Made by a program: the position numbers and the translations under genes. Below the pieces are notes generated by a model, which saw only the letters and a program-made list of their open reading frames with translations, was not told the origin of the DNA and did no database searches. Positions 34,453 through 46,000 of a stretch of DNA of 64,000 nucleotides are shown in pieces. The number at the start of each line of letters is the position of its first letter. Positions within the stretch are counted from its first letter, which is position 1. Origin of the DNA: Pseudovirgaria hyperparasitica (taxonomy: Eukaryota > Ascomycota > Dothideomycetes > Acrospermales > Acrospermaceae); the NCBI RefSeq assembly GCF_010093815.1, contig NW_022985560.1, forward strand, positions 1,299,501 to 1,363,500, written 5' to 3'.

Positions 34453-35856
34453 TTATAGGGGCTGTTCGGGATGTTGCTCGACGGCAATTCTCAGAGATAC
34501 GAGACAGGCATCAACGATTTCGTCAAGTTTCGCACGGCTAAGCTGACCAGGATCAGGCCAATCGCCTTTCATCGAGAGGAAAGAGTCAAAGGTGAATTTG
34601 GACGTCTCCTCGCGAATCCTCTTCTCATCCATATGTTTCCCTGAAGCTTTCAATTCGCATTGCCCGGTGAATTCCTTCTCCCACACATGCCGCGCGGCAA
34701 TACCTGGGAAGTACTTGACAAAGGCCTCCTCAATCGTAAGACTATAGTCTACTGGCACGCGTTCATCGTCCCGTACGATACCTTGGAGGCCATAAAATCG
34801 GTCCCTTGCGTCGGCACACTGGAACGCATTACCTGCCACTATCTGTAGAGCTTTGTGGAATGACCATTTGTCCCAGGGTGTACGCTGTGAGCGTCTATTC
34901 TCCATGTACATCGTGGCAAGAGTCTCAAGGTGACAGCCTGACCTCCCTAGCTTGAAGCCATACGGACGGAGGTCCTCGTCAAGCAGTTGGACAAGACTGA
35001 CCATATCACATAGCATCGGCCATTTGGCACAATGGTCACCCCATAGAACTGTGATAAGAGAACCGGTAGGTGCTAGGAATATCTCTTGGATTATCCACAG
35101 GCGACTCCAGTAGGGTCTTTCAGATATATGTGTGAGTGATGAGAGGAACAGTGTGAGGGCTTGGTCCTCTGGCTTGGCGTGGACCAAAACACATGATAAC
35201 CCGCATTCGCCTCCCGGATCATCTTTTGAAACTGTATGATGGTCTGAGAAATTGCTGTTCCCGGATGTAATTTCTTGCGTGACTTCTTGGACAAAGAGTT
35301 GATCGGGAGAATCTTGCACAGTCATTTTTCTTATCGACGCTATAACACTGCTCAATTCATCATACCGGACATTCAGCACTCTCATGAATGTACGACAGGT
35401 ATTCCATTCTGGATGACAGCCGTGCACTGGCTTAGTTTCACTTTTGATTTCACCGAGCCAGATCAAGATTTCGCTGGCCTGGGAGTATATGTGCTCCATC
35501 ATCTCCACCTGCTGACTTCGCTCCGAGACGTTGCCCTGATCAATACAAAGCTGATCGATCCACAGGTATCCATAGTCCCTGTTCTCTGCCATCTGGAGGA
35601 AATGGTAAAGATTTTCTCGCACGGTGGTCTTTCGGCCGTTTATGAGGATCTCATGGATGGGGTCTGGTGGGCCCCATGTATAAGATAGAGCACGGTACTC
35701 AAGCTTCCAGAAAAGATCCTTTGGTTTGTTGAACGTAAAGGGCTTGAGGATACATTGTATAGGAAGCACAGCAATGTCGCACGGCCGTCTGGGAATGATT
35801 CGGAGCAGCCTGATGTGATGCACAGAAGCCAAAGGAGTATATTTATACCCACTCAT
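34453..35856 (-). CDS. HET-domain protein
   Basis: Intronless protein of 467 residues from the ATG at 35856. The N-terminus YTPLASVHHIRLLRIIP and IQCIL is usual for HET proteins. The domain shows YRALSYTWG (55-62), the LWIDQLCIDQ core (98-107), a QVEMMEHIYSQASEILIWLGE block, and the late RPYWSRLWIIQEI. A second in-frame ATG at 36015 would add 53 residues without family support, so the later start is chosen. A following ARDRFYGLQGIV and VDYSLTIEEAF block is common in this group. HET proteins trigger incompatibility cell death when paired with a mismatched partner; here the partner is unknown. It is convergent with the DHA2 transporter. Confidence 0.88.
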   Translation of the reverse strand: MSGYKYTPLASVHHIRLLRIIPRRPCDIAVLPIQCILKPFTFNKPKDLFWKLEYRALSYTWGPPDPIHEILINGRKTTVRENLYHFLQMAENRDYGYLWIDQLCIDQGNVSERSQQVEMMEHIYSQASEILIWLGEIKSETKPVHGCHPEWNTCRTFMRVLNVRYDELSSVIASIRKMTVQDSPDQLFVQEVTQEITSGNSNFSDHHTVSKDDPGGECGLSCVLVHAKPEDQALTLFLSSLTHISERPYWSRLWIIQEIFLAPTGSLITVLWGDHCAKWPMLCDMVSLVQLLDEDLRPYGFKLGRSGCHLETLATMYMENRRSQRTPWDKWSFHKALQIVAGNAFQCADARDRFYGLQGIVRDDERVPVDYSLTIEEAFVKYFPGIAARHVWEKEFTGQCELKASGKHMDEKRIREETSKFTFDSFLSMKGDWPDPGQLSRAKLDEIVDACLVSLRIAVEQHPEQPL

Positions 35857-37350
35857 CTTTGCACCGAGCAAACACAGAAGACTGGATAAACACATCGAAG
35901 ACTGGCTATTGTCACAGAATAATTCAGATGATGTTGTATGAGTATGCTGCAATGGTATACAAAACGAGGGGCAAGGAAGGATCTCGGCTGTACCTGCCGA
36001 TTGCGAACAAACCAATCCATGGATGAGTTCGACAGGTTCTACAAAACCGAAGAGTTTTCATAGGATCTTAGGAAATGCTTGCCGGATTCGGCCTCGATTC
36101 GCGATTCAGCGCGGATTATTGGCTGGACCTGTATAAACACACTACGACATGCTCTTTGTCATCAATGGCGTGTCAAAATATAATGCGACGACTTACTCTG
36201 GACAATAGGAAATAATAAGGAGCCTGATCTCTCATACGATGACGACGAGTATCATGCTCGCGTAGGCAGTTTTACGCATATCTCCTCATGCTTCGCAATA
36301 GACCTATCGTGTTCACGTCCGTAGGGTTGTCGTAGATGCTAGTACTCGGCCATCGACTGTAGCCTTTCTCATGAAGGCGTTCGCGGCTCATAAGTCTTTC
36401 GCGAAGGAGGTCACACTCTCTGCTGCTACTCTGTTGTCGATCGTGGTAGAGGCAATGAGGGATAGCCCTTGCTGAATCTCCATGTCGGGGGCAGCCTGCG
36501 GGCTCCTGGGTTTCTTACACTTATAATGCATGCCCTTTACTCAATTCACCTCCTGGTATTAAATTCATGCCTGCTATGTATTCTATCATGCGTGAAAACC
36601 ACTCATCTGAGTCTTCAGAGTGTCTGCCTGGTGGTGACATTCAGAGGAACTAGTGACTGTGACGAATGCGAGTCGAGCGCCATCGAAATTGGTCTCTACA
36701 TCGTCGGTGGGAGCCGTCTCGAAGGACATCGATGTATAGTAGCTTTCATAGTACTACAAATAGACTCATCTCCTAACAGCCAGGATGATCAGGCGCCCAG
36801 CTTCGGCATTCTTCAATTATAGTGAGACTAAGTCGGTAGAGTACACTTCCGGTATGCTATAGGTTTTAAGTATGAGCTGTACATAGCCAGGACCATAATG
36901 TCAATCTATCACCTATCTTCGGATGTAGTAGAGAGCGACAAGGTGAAAATTCTCGCGATCCCGAGAAGGTATGCCAGGCCAGTGGAAAAGGCTTAGATCT
37001 GGCTAGGTGGAGACTTTATGTTGAATCGGACAGCCGAGCTCTTCAAGACTGCAAGGTCAGCTTTTTTTGATTTGGCGAAAATCCTAACACCTAGCCACCC
37101 TGAAGTGACGGAGATCTGCACGATATGAAAACCAAAACAAACCAAACTTATCCTTGTGGGTGGAACTTGGCATTAATTAAGGGGGGAAAATCATCTAAGA
37201 TGAAGCGTCGCGTCGGTCGACGTCATGCGCCTCAGCCACGCGGTGGCGCCGGGCAACAGCAGCGTCGTTAGGCTCGAACGCAAATAATTCCTTCGCGTTC
37301 AACCCCGCCGCCAACAACAACGTCTTCGCCATTTTTCAATCTATACCACC
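35857..37350. other. Intergenic, 1.5 kb, no gene seen
   Basis: Divergent region between the HET gene (-) and the J-domain gene (+). It includes the HET leader, an open but unsupported 117-residue frame at 36469-36822, and a C-rich promoter segment just before 37351. Confidence 0.45.
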
Positions 37351-39049
37351 ATGGTAGTCGATACAGCATACTATGATGCGCTCGGGGTTCAACCGACCGC
37401 AACCGAGCTCGAGATCAAGAAAGCGTACCGCAAACTCGCGATCAAGCTCCATCCCGACAAGAACCCCGGCGACGAGACGGCCCACGTCAAGTTCCAGCAG
37501 ATCGGCGAGGCATATCAGGTCCTTAGCGATGACAACTTGAGGAAGCAATATGACAAGTTCGGGAAAGAAGGCGCGGTGCCTCATAGTGGGTTCGGTAAGT
37601 TTGTGGTCCGAGCATCAGGGTGCTGGATTGTATTGCTGATACAGGACTATAGAGGACCCGTCAGAGTTCTTCGGCATGATATTCGGAGGAGAGGCTTTTA
37701 ATGACTGGTATGGAGTGCCCGATGTGACTTGTTACAGTCTTTTTGACCCATCTGCCATAGGATTGGCGAGATCTCTCTCATGAAGGACCTCACAAAGACC
37801 ATGGAAATTCAGATGCGGGAGATGGAAGAAGCGGGAGAGGCGCCTGCTGGTGAAGTAAAGACCGCAGAAACCGGAGAGTCCAGTACTGGAGACTCTACTG
37901 CCACACCCGCTGGGTCGACAACAGGATCGAGCGCTGCCCCTCCTCCACCATCCGTATCAGAGACGGAGCCCATCGTGCCTCCTACTGCCCCACAAACAGC
38001 TGGATCTACACCAAAAAGTGCTGGTCTAGCTCCAGAGCCACAGGCCGTACCCAGCAGATCTGGCGCGAGCACTCCCCAGCATGGCGCGTTGCCCATAAGG
38101 CCTGCGATTATGGATCGATCCGAGGAGGAGGCAAGACTTGATGCCGCCGGCATGACGGAGAAAGAGAAAGAGCTCCGCGCGAAGGAGCGAAAACGCGGTC
38201 TCACCAAGGAGCAGCGCGAAGAGCTTATGGCATACGAGATGGAGCGCAAGCGCATCCGCGAGGAGCGTGTAGATGACCTGGCCAAGAAGCTCGTCGATCG
38301 AGTCAGCGTCTGGACTGAGACAGACAAGGGCAAGGATGTCACAAAAGCATTCACGGAGAAGACCCGCCTGGAGATTGAGAATCTGAAGATGGAAAGTTTC
38401 GGTATCGAGATTCTGCATGCGATCGGAACGACTTATACCTCGAAAGCGTCCGCATTCCTGAAGTCGCAAAAGTTCCTCGGGATTGGCGGATTCTTCAGCA
38501 GATTAAAGGACAAGGGCACGCTTGTCAAGGAGACGTTTGGGACCATGTCTACGGCAATAGATGCATCGCTCGCGATCGAAGAGATGGCCAAGCTTGAAGA
38601 GGCTGGCGGCGCCGAATGGACAGATGAAAAGAAAGCCGAGCACGAGAAAAAAATCACAGGCCTCATCCTCACAGCGGCATGGAAAGGCAGCAAGATGGAG
38701 ATCCAGAGCGTGCTCCGCGACGTGTGCGACAAGGTGCTCAACGACAAGGCAGTCAAGCTCGAGAAGCGAGTCGAGCGCGCCGAGGCTCTCATGCTCATTG
38801 GGCCGATGTTCGCAAAGGTATGGTCTTCGCCTTCTTCACAAATCAAAACTAACAGCACTTTAACAGGCCGAGCGCGACCCCGAGGAGCAGGGAGACTTCA
38901 TGGCGTTCGAGGAGCTCATGGCCGAGTCGGCGCGTAAAAAGGAGGCAAAGAAGGACAAGAAGGAGGACAAGAAGGACAAGAAGCACAACCCATTTGGTCA
39001 CCACGCTCACGCCGATGAGAAGGCTAATACTACACCGGCGGCAGCGTAG
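37351..39049 (+). CDS. J-domain (Hsp40) co-chaperone with DnaJ-X domain
   Basis: Protein of 512 residues in four exons: 37351-37594, 37653-37707, 37761-38817 and 38867-39049. An N-terminal J domain (residues 1-75) carries HPD at 34-36 and QKYDxFG-like [10 protein letters not shown] short linker ([21 protein letters not shown]) follows. Next is a Thr/Pro/Ser-rich spacer, then a long charged helical region that matches the DnaJ-X domain of the Caj1/Djp1 class ([12 protein letters not shown], then [13 protein letters not shown], then [12 protein letters not shown]). The tail is rich in Lys/Asp and His and ends in PAAA. This class activates Hsp70; yeast Djp1 acts in peroxisomal protein delivery and Caj1 binds membranes. 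Which of these is the orthologue cannot be settled from the sequence alone. Confidence 0.9.
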
Positions 39050-39459
39050 GCTTCGAGAAACAAGGCATAAAGGTACATATACATACACTCCTTTCCTCCC
39101 CCAAAGCTCCATTCAACCAACCCGTTTTTATATATAGATATCCCCACAACTACGCCCATGTTCGAGCATATACTTTCTACTGGGCTATGAAATCGCCATT
39201 GAATTTTTTCTTCGAGGGAGGGGGCTCTCTTTCCTTGTCTTTCGCCTCCTTGTCTCCCTTGTTTTCATGTGAGTGCCATTGCTTGGAAATGAATAGAGCA
39301 ACAGCGTTATAGCGTGCGTAGTCAGTCGATCAGTCACAGATTTCAATCTAGATTTCTTATAAAGATGGGGACTATGTCTATCCATCAGTCAACCATTTTA
39401 ATTTTCAAAACAACCTTACGTCGCATGGCGCTATCCTTACACAAGCCTCCCCAATGAGC
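39050..39459. other. Intergenic, convergent 3' regions
   Basis: About 410 bases between the facing stops of the J-domain gene and SAM37. A TATATATAGATAT stretch lies near 39128-39141. No gene is seen. Confidence 0.45.
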
Positions 39460-40951
39460 TTAATATCTCAACCCATATCCCCCTCCCAATGCAGTATTCA
39501 GAAAGTCCCCTGCATCCCCGAGCCCACCACTAGCGACACCCCCTCGTCTCCGCCCATTCTGGCGCTCAAAAATCAAATTATCCGTCCGCTGCTGCGCATG
39601 TCCAAATGCAAGATACGTCGTGCCTGCGACAACAGCCGCCAGGACACCCGCGGAGACGTGGAATATATTCTCGGCAAGCATGCTGTTACTTCCACGCGAC
39701 GAATCCGGGACCATATCCGCGTCCGCATGCACAATCTCTGTGCTGTTCAGGTACCTACCCGCAAACGGCAGCTGCGCAAGCACCTGTCCCGCGACGCTAT
39801 ACACGCCAGCGCCAAACGAGGCCGTGGGCGCAGGGACCCAGGGCAGCTGCAGCATCTTCCACGCGCGGGCACGGCGGACGTCGTCTGTATTCGGGGGAAC
39901 GCCGTCATTAAGTGCGAGTACAGCGGCAACGTCGACATCACCGCCCAGTAGCGAGGCACGGAGACGGGTAGTATAGGCGGCTAAGCGTGGGTATTGTGTC
40001 TTCATGGTATCGGCGACGAAAGCTTGAGGGACGGGCGGAAAGAGGAGGAGGGAGAGGTATGCGAGGGCAAGACAGTCGAGGGATGTGGGAAGGGAGGTGG
40101 TGAGGAGGTATGGCTTTTCGGCGAGGACGTCGGAGAGGGGGTCGAGGAGCGATTTCGTGAGGGCGTCGAGCTTGAATTTGGAGGTGAGTAAGGCTTGGTT
40201 GAGGGTGGTGCGGTTGCGATTCCAGAAGGCGGGTTTGGGGGTTTGCTGGAGGGATGCGGTCGCGGCGCGCTTCTCGGCTTCGAAGCGGGCGGACGGCGTG
40301 GAGATGGTGGTGTGGCCTGTATCGAGGCTGTCGTGGGTTGTGTCGACGTCAAGGGAGCGGAGGCCGAGATGGGCGGTGCGTGAGCGGGCGGCGGAGCGGC
40401 GGGATGGGGGGATGGAGTAGTTGCTGTGCCATGGGAGGATGCGTGTGTATGCGGGACGGGTGGTGGAGGAGTAGTTCTCGTAGGATGTGTAGAGGGCTAT
40501 GTCGATGAGGGGGAGGGCATGGCGCTCGAGGAGGGCAGAAAAGCTGAGTTGGTGTCAATGGATGTATGAAAATGCGTTACTGTGATGGATTGTCAGGACG
40601 TACGCTATGGTGTCGGCTTCTTGCTGAGCATCAAGAGCCTCGTCAAGTCGCGATGACGGGCGCGGTTGCTTCCTGATATGCCGAACGATTGCGTGGTAGC
40701 CGCCTATCCATTGATCGCCATCCTTGAGCGCCGGAAAGCTTTCTGTACGACGATCAGTTTTGTGCGTGGCTATATGAAGTGTGTTCCTCGCGGCTCTTAC
40801 TTGTCGGACTTGAAGCCGGATCGTGCGCGGCTGATATCGTCCAGTCTTCATCTGTCAGGGTACAATTCAAGAAAGCTGCGGTAGCTATGCACTCTGCGTC
40901 AATTGAGGGGAGTCCGAAAGCTGGTCCCCAGACGTGTAGCTCGAGCACCAT
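39460..40951 (-). CDS. SAM37: SAM complex subunit SAM37/metaxin-like
   Basis: Protein of 457 residues in three exons: 40801-40951, 40604-40742 and 39460-40543. The N-terminus MVLELHVWGPAFGLPSIDAEC is the hallmark of fungal Tom37/Sam37, a thioredoxin-like GST fold, followed by FPALKDGDQWIGGYHAIV. The middle carries a GST C-terminal-like region with a long Ser/Thr-rich linker (around 40300-40420). A hydrophobic segment near the C-terminus (FHVSAGVLAAVVAGTTYLAF) may anchor the protein in the mitochondrial outer membrane. SAM37 works with SAM50 and SAM35 to insert beta-barrel proteins. It is divergent from the following gene over 352 bases. Exon 3 is open through its full length and GC-rich. Confidence 0.9.
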
Positions 40952-41303
40952 TATATCTGATAGGGGACGGCGGGATGGAGTGCGGAGGTTCGGAGGTGCT
41001 GCTCTGAGGTGAATCTTGCGAGCAGTCGCTTGGGCCGCAATGGAGTTGGGTTATCGTCGAAACTTCGTCTGAATCATATAATCTTGATCATAGAGACTGA
41101 GGAGTCAAATGAAACGGTAGGTCGGTGTTGGAGTAGTAAATGCAGCAGCCTCACACCTAAATTTCTCCCATGTCACTCATGACGAAGATCTTCCGGCGCC
41201 AGGGTCCAAGCTCCCGCCTCCCGCTCCGCTCCACCCCATAACATCATCGACATCACCATCACCCACTACCACTACCACAACACTACCACGCCAACAACCC
41301 TCA
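40952..41303. promoter_or_regulatory. Shared promoter region of SAM37 and the next gene
   Basis: 352 bases between two divergent start codons. The 90 bases before 41304 are CA/CT-rich, a usual fungal leader composition. Confidence 0.45.
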
Positions 41304-42405
41304 ATGGCCCCAATCCGGCGATACCTGCGCATCACAAAGTACTCCGTCCTCGAAGTGCGCATCTACCTCGACAATCCCGCCCACAGCGAATCCTGGCTCC
41401 TCAGCAACAACAACTCAGCTCTCGCACGCATCATCGCCGCTATCCAACCCCTCGTCCTGCCCAAACTGCGCGAGGAAAACGAGCGCCGTAGTGGCAGTGG
41501 TACAAAGTCTGGAAAACCAAAGGGCAAAAAGGGCGGTGTCAAGGATGTTGTCTCGGGAGGTGCGAAACTTTTGCATTTCCGAACTCTTTATCTAAATATA
41601 AATATCGGTATTCGAAATCATGAACCAGCAAAGACGCTAACCCATACACTCTAAAACTACAGAAGACTTCGAAGTATCCCTCTTCCTAACCGCGCCTTCG
41701 TCATCAACGCGCCACACCCTCCTCACGACGCAGAAGACATACGCGTCGAACCCGCCGTCGCGTTTGACTAGTAATACTGGGAAGCTGACCGGTTGGTTGG
41801 CTGGCGCTGATGCAGATGCCGCGGGATCGAGGGATAGGCCGGTTGATCTTTCGGGTGCGGATGTGTCTGTGCCGGGGCTCAGGAGAGAGGAAGAAGACGA
41901 GGATGAGGATGAAGGAGGGCTAGATGCGATACCCGATAATGATACTGCGGCGAGAGATGCAAACCGGAAGAGGAAGAGGAGGAGGACGCGCGACACGACA
42001 GACGATGGCGATGCGCTTTTCGTCGTAGACTCCAGCGCCGAGGAAGACGAGGCTGTTGAAGGGGCGGCTTCTACATCGTCGAAGCAGAAGAGAAAAGACA
42101 AATCAACAGGGGACAAGGACAACGACAATGCCGACGACGAAGACGACAAGAAAAAACTCGTCTCGGCAACGCGCTACGACGGCTTCAGCATCTACGGACG
42201 CATCCTTTGCCTCGTCGTCAAGCGCAGCGGACCAGCTGGGAAGACAGGAGGAGGAGCAGCAGCAGCAACAGGAAGGACGGCGAGTGGTAGTGCTGGTAGT
42301 GCTGGTGCAAGTGTAGGGATAGCATCGAGTCAGCAGATGCTCGAAAATTGGGTGAGTACGCAGGCGGCGGCCAAGGATTTGGATGATGAGGATGAGGATG
42401 ACTGA
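41304..42405 (+). CDS. Conserved acidic fungal protein, function unknown
   Basis: Protein of 332 residues in two exons (41304-41559 and 41663-42405). The N-terminus MAPIRRYLRITKYSVLEVRI looks well ordered and conserved-type. It is followed by a Lys-rich linker (KSGKPKGKKGGVKDV), then EDFEVSLFLT and RHTLLTTQK. The central part is highly charged: Glu/Asp runs (REEEDEDEDE), a basic NRKRKRRRTR patch likely to act as a nuclear signal, and more acidic stretches. Near the C-terminus the ordered block ATRYDGFSIYGRILCLVVKR appears, followed by Gly/Ala/Ser repeats and the end DLDDEDEDD. I believe this is a lineage-conserved nuclear protein but cannot name the family. The intron junction restores GEDFEV, which supports the model. 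Confidence 0.7.
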
Positions 42406-42804
42406 ATGGATGGATGATTGGATGATTGGATGATTGGATTATGGATTGTATGAAGCTGCTGCTGCTGCCGAGGTCTTTGCACTCTGCCATACTCTGCCCT
42501 ACACTACACTATCCCACGCAGACATGGCAAAGCTCCATCACAAGAACACCACTCCCCCTCCCCTCCCCTCCCCTCCTCTCAGCCCAAGATCCAAGATCCA
42601 AGATCTACAATCCAATCCAACAACCCCCCAATCTCGTCGGAACTACCCATCAACAACGCACTACAGCCACACCCAGCACCGAGATACGATACACACAAGG
42701 CACCAGGCACAAGGCACAAGGCCAATCGCCAATCCGCATCCCAACAAACCTCACCTCCGCGGCATCGGAGCGGCAAACATCCGGTCCCGACCAACCAACC
42801 GACC

Positions 42805-42831
42805 GGACAGACAGACAGACAAGCAGACAAA
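42805..42831. repeat. CAGA tetranucleotide tract
   Basis: Imperfect (CAGA)n microsatellite within a longer C/A-rich stretch (42560-43040). Confidence 0.7.
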
Positions 42832-43449
42832 CCTACCCACTCATTTTACCCACTCTACCAACAAATCTATCTACCTACCTCCCGAATCTAGTCTCTACCA
42901 ACAACGGCTTTTGTCCCGTTAGCCACAGCAGCCGCCACAGTGGCAGCCACTACCACAACAGCCACAACCACAACGGTCACAGCAGCCACAACGGCCAGAG
43001 CAGCGCTCCCAGCCCCCAGCCCCGAGGACCGCAAACCATGGTTCACAAGACGCGCGCGTAGACAAGATCGTACGATACTCGACAGGTGTGTAACTGTAGT
43101 CTGTCTAGTCTGGTCTACTACGACGACGCTCCGCGGACGGAGAGATTCATACAGTCGGTCCGTCGGTCGGACAGTCGGACATCTCCCCTTGGGATGGTGA
43201 TTCTTGATTCGAGGGGGACGTTTATTTTCCTTGAATAATATAATTGTCATGGTCTTTTTTTTGTCTTTAGGGGAGTAGAGGGAAGGGGTCACATGTGTGG
43301 TGGGGCGACGGGTGTGGAAGAGGAAGACAAGGACCAGGACAAGGATGGAGGATAAGGTTAAGTGATGGATAAGGCTAAGGGATCGAGAGTGAGAAATGTG
43401 GAGGACCTGGACGCAAACGATGAATGGTTCAGGCCAGCAGGTCGGGTAA

Positions 43450-43514
43450 CAGAGACAGAGATAGAGACAGATAGAGACATAGAGAGAGAGAGAAAGAGAG
43501 AGAGGCAGAGAGAG
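43450..43514. repeat. GA-rich microsatellite
   Basis: About 65 bases of imperfect GAGA/GACA/GATA units on the plus strand. Confidence 0.75.
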
Positions 43515-45822
43515 CCCAGCATAGGGGATCGATCTGGGGAAAAAAGCGGGTCTTTGTCGCAAATCTGGTACACTAGCAGCCTTGCACGCCTTACGCGATC
43601 GATTGTGGATACAGTAGTAGTTAAGGCTGGCTCGCCGGGGGGCTATTGGTCACCTCACGATGATTTGGGGCGACGAATTGTCCCAGCCAGGGTCTTTCTG
43701 AAACGATCCATGGGACGGATGTTAGAAGGGTGAAGTAGTAGCTCGGGAGTCGTACCTCATGGGGAATTTTGAAAGACTAATTAGTGCATAGTCGTGATTC
43801 GCACCTGAGTGAATCATATTGGATATGGGAGAGAGGTGGTACCGAGGACACCTTCTGATGTCAGTCAGCCTCGCTTCGTGGGTGTGTGTGTGTCCTATGT
43901 CTCTTTTGGATATTGTAATCATCATCGACCGATCGATTGAAGAGATATACTTTGGTGGGCAGGTAGACGGGACGGGTGATCCCCGTGGCTAAGCTGGATA
44001 CGGATAATGCAAATAGCAAGACGAAACGTAAATCGCGTATAGCATATAGCAAAAGCAGCAGAAGAGCGTGCGCGTGCCATCTCCTTGCCCTGACTGACTC
44101 TTTGGAATTGTCTATGGGTGGATGCGAAAAGGAGATGGAGGGTCGGGCGCGAGAAAAGGCCGACAGAGGAAAGTTGAGTATCGATGTTTACGCGCGTAGA
44201 CATTAATTGTTCATTCAAGATGCGACGCGCCTTGCATACAGTGTCAGAGGCTGCGTCCGTCTGATGCGCTGGGACGGGCTGGCGGTTCCGCAGAGCCTCC
44301 TGTTTTTACACGTAACGATACTGACTCTTGTCATGATCTCTGACGCTTCGCTTGTGCACTTGTCAGTGTCAGTGTCAGGCAGAGCCTCATCGGCCGAGCT
44401 GGGTATATGCTATCGTGGCCATCAACAGAAAGTTTGGAATGGGGATTGTTGGCCTGTCGGACATGAGTAATTCTCCGATCACCCACACACACGAACACGC
44501 GTACCATCATCAGCCTCAAGTCGGATTTTCCCTGCCCTCGCTACCACTGGCATCTACTCACCTCCCCCCATCTGACTGTGGGACTTGATAAACCCCCTCC
44601 CACTCCTTCTCTCCACTCTTTGATAAGCGAGCTCCACCAGCAGCAACGAGATACGATGACCTAGCCAACAAGGTTCCGGCCGCGGACAGGCAGATGGCGT
44701 TCCTGCATTCCCCGTATGGTGGTGCACATCACTCGTCTGGCATACTAGCTAGCTGGCTGGCTGGCTGGTGGGTCTTGTGCATAACACAACATGAAATATA
44801 CGATACCGGTCAACAGCCAGCCCTATTCAGCATGCATGCTGGAATCTCGCCTCGGCCAGTTTTGGGCTGGGCTGGGCTGGGTCCAGGCATGGCGTTGCGT
44901 GGCTTGAGTATTGGTGAGGGGGGAGAAGAGGAGGCAGAGGCAGACAGCCTGGCGGGCTCTGAGGAGTGGAGGCGAGCTGGAACGACCCGCTGACAAGGCT
45001 ACAAGCGCCACTGTGGATTATGTCTATCCGTATACTTGGGTTCTGCTTGCTTTTTGTTTGCTTGCTTTGTTTTGCTGTGTCTGACTGACTGATTATGTAC
45101 GAGGGCTGAAAACGACGTGTGGGATGCGTGTGCGGGTTGGAGCTGCGAGCTGCGAGCTGTGAGTCTCGTCACGTCCGGTCAGCGGTCAGTAGTATCTCAT
45201 GTCAGGCACCGTCCTGTCAAGTTTGTACGTGCGTAATGTGTGTATATGTCTGCTGCGTGAGTGAGTAAGTTGTGTGGAGTGGATCATGGATTAGACGGGC
45301 GACGATCACTTAGCTACAGTGAACTGCATGCTGCATTGGAAGTGCGCGAACTGCAATGTTACATAAGCAGGCAGCTTGAGCCCAGGAGGTTAGCGTGCTG
45401 CAGGCTGCGGGTGTTCCTGCCGCTAATACTGTTTCTGTTCCTGGCCCGTTCCTGGTCATGAACTGATGATAGATTCATGATGGTGATGCGTTTGCGTGCA
45501 TTTCCGGTGAGGTGTGCTTTACCCTGGCAGGACTGCAGACTTGACCGTGTCAATCATTGTCTGTACGATGACTACTATACATTTGCAGATATATATCCCG
45601 CTCGTTGCTGACGCTCTTCACCGACACTGATGCTCGCACGGCTGGTGGATGATGGCATGTCATTCTCTGCGTTGGGCCGGATGTGGCATGTGTTTTGGGG
45701 AGGGGGATTGGATGATGGATGATAGGTGATAGATAGTTGATAGATGGTCAGACAGGTACATGGACAGATAACAAGCACGGTCTGGTTCTGGCTGACCGGA
45801 CCGACGCGAGTGTGGCCTGTCT

Positions 45823-45856
45823 ATGCAAGACTGCAAGACCTGCAAGACCTGCAAGC
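45823..45856. repeat. Short 9-bp tandem repeat
   Basis: About three copies of CTGCAAGAC in a row, with a partial copy on each side. Confidence 0.7.
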
Positions 45857-45962
45857 CTGAGAGTTGCTATCTATCTGGTGAGCGGCAGTTCGTAAAAATG
45901 GCGCGGACAGTTCAAGGCTTCAAGCTCAGATCGCAAGACCGCGGACGCGCGACAGGGATTGC

Positions 45963-46000
45963 GGGGGATGGGGAAGGGGAAGGGGAGGGGAGGGGGAGGA
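45963..46000 (+). repeat. G-run tract with quadruplex potential
   Basis: Seven runs of three or more G with short spacers on the plus strand; meets the usual G-quadruplex pattern. Confidence 0.55.

Noticed and set aside
36469-36822. 117-residue plus-strand frame between HET and J-domain genes
   Set aside because: Hydrophobic and Cys/Ser-rich by composition only; no family resemblance or promoter.
42426-43061. 211-residue plus-strand frame at the start of the desert
   Set aside because: Made of CA/CT simple repeats translating to Thr/Pro/Ser/His-rich low complexity; two overlapping frames are equally open.
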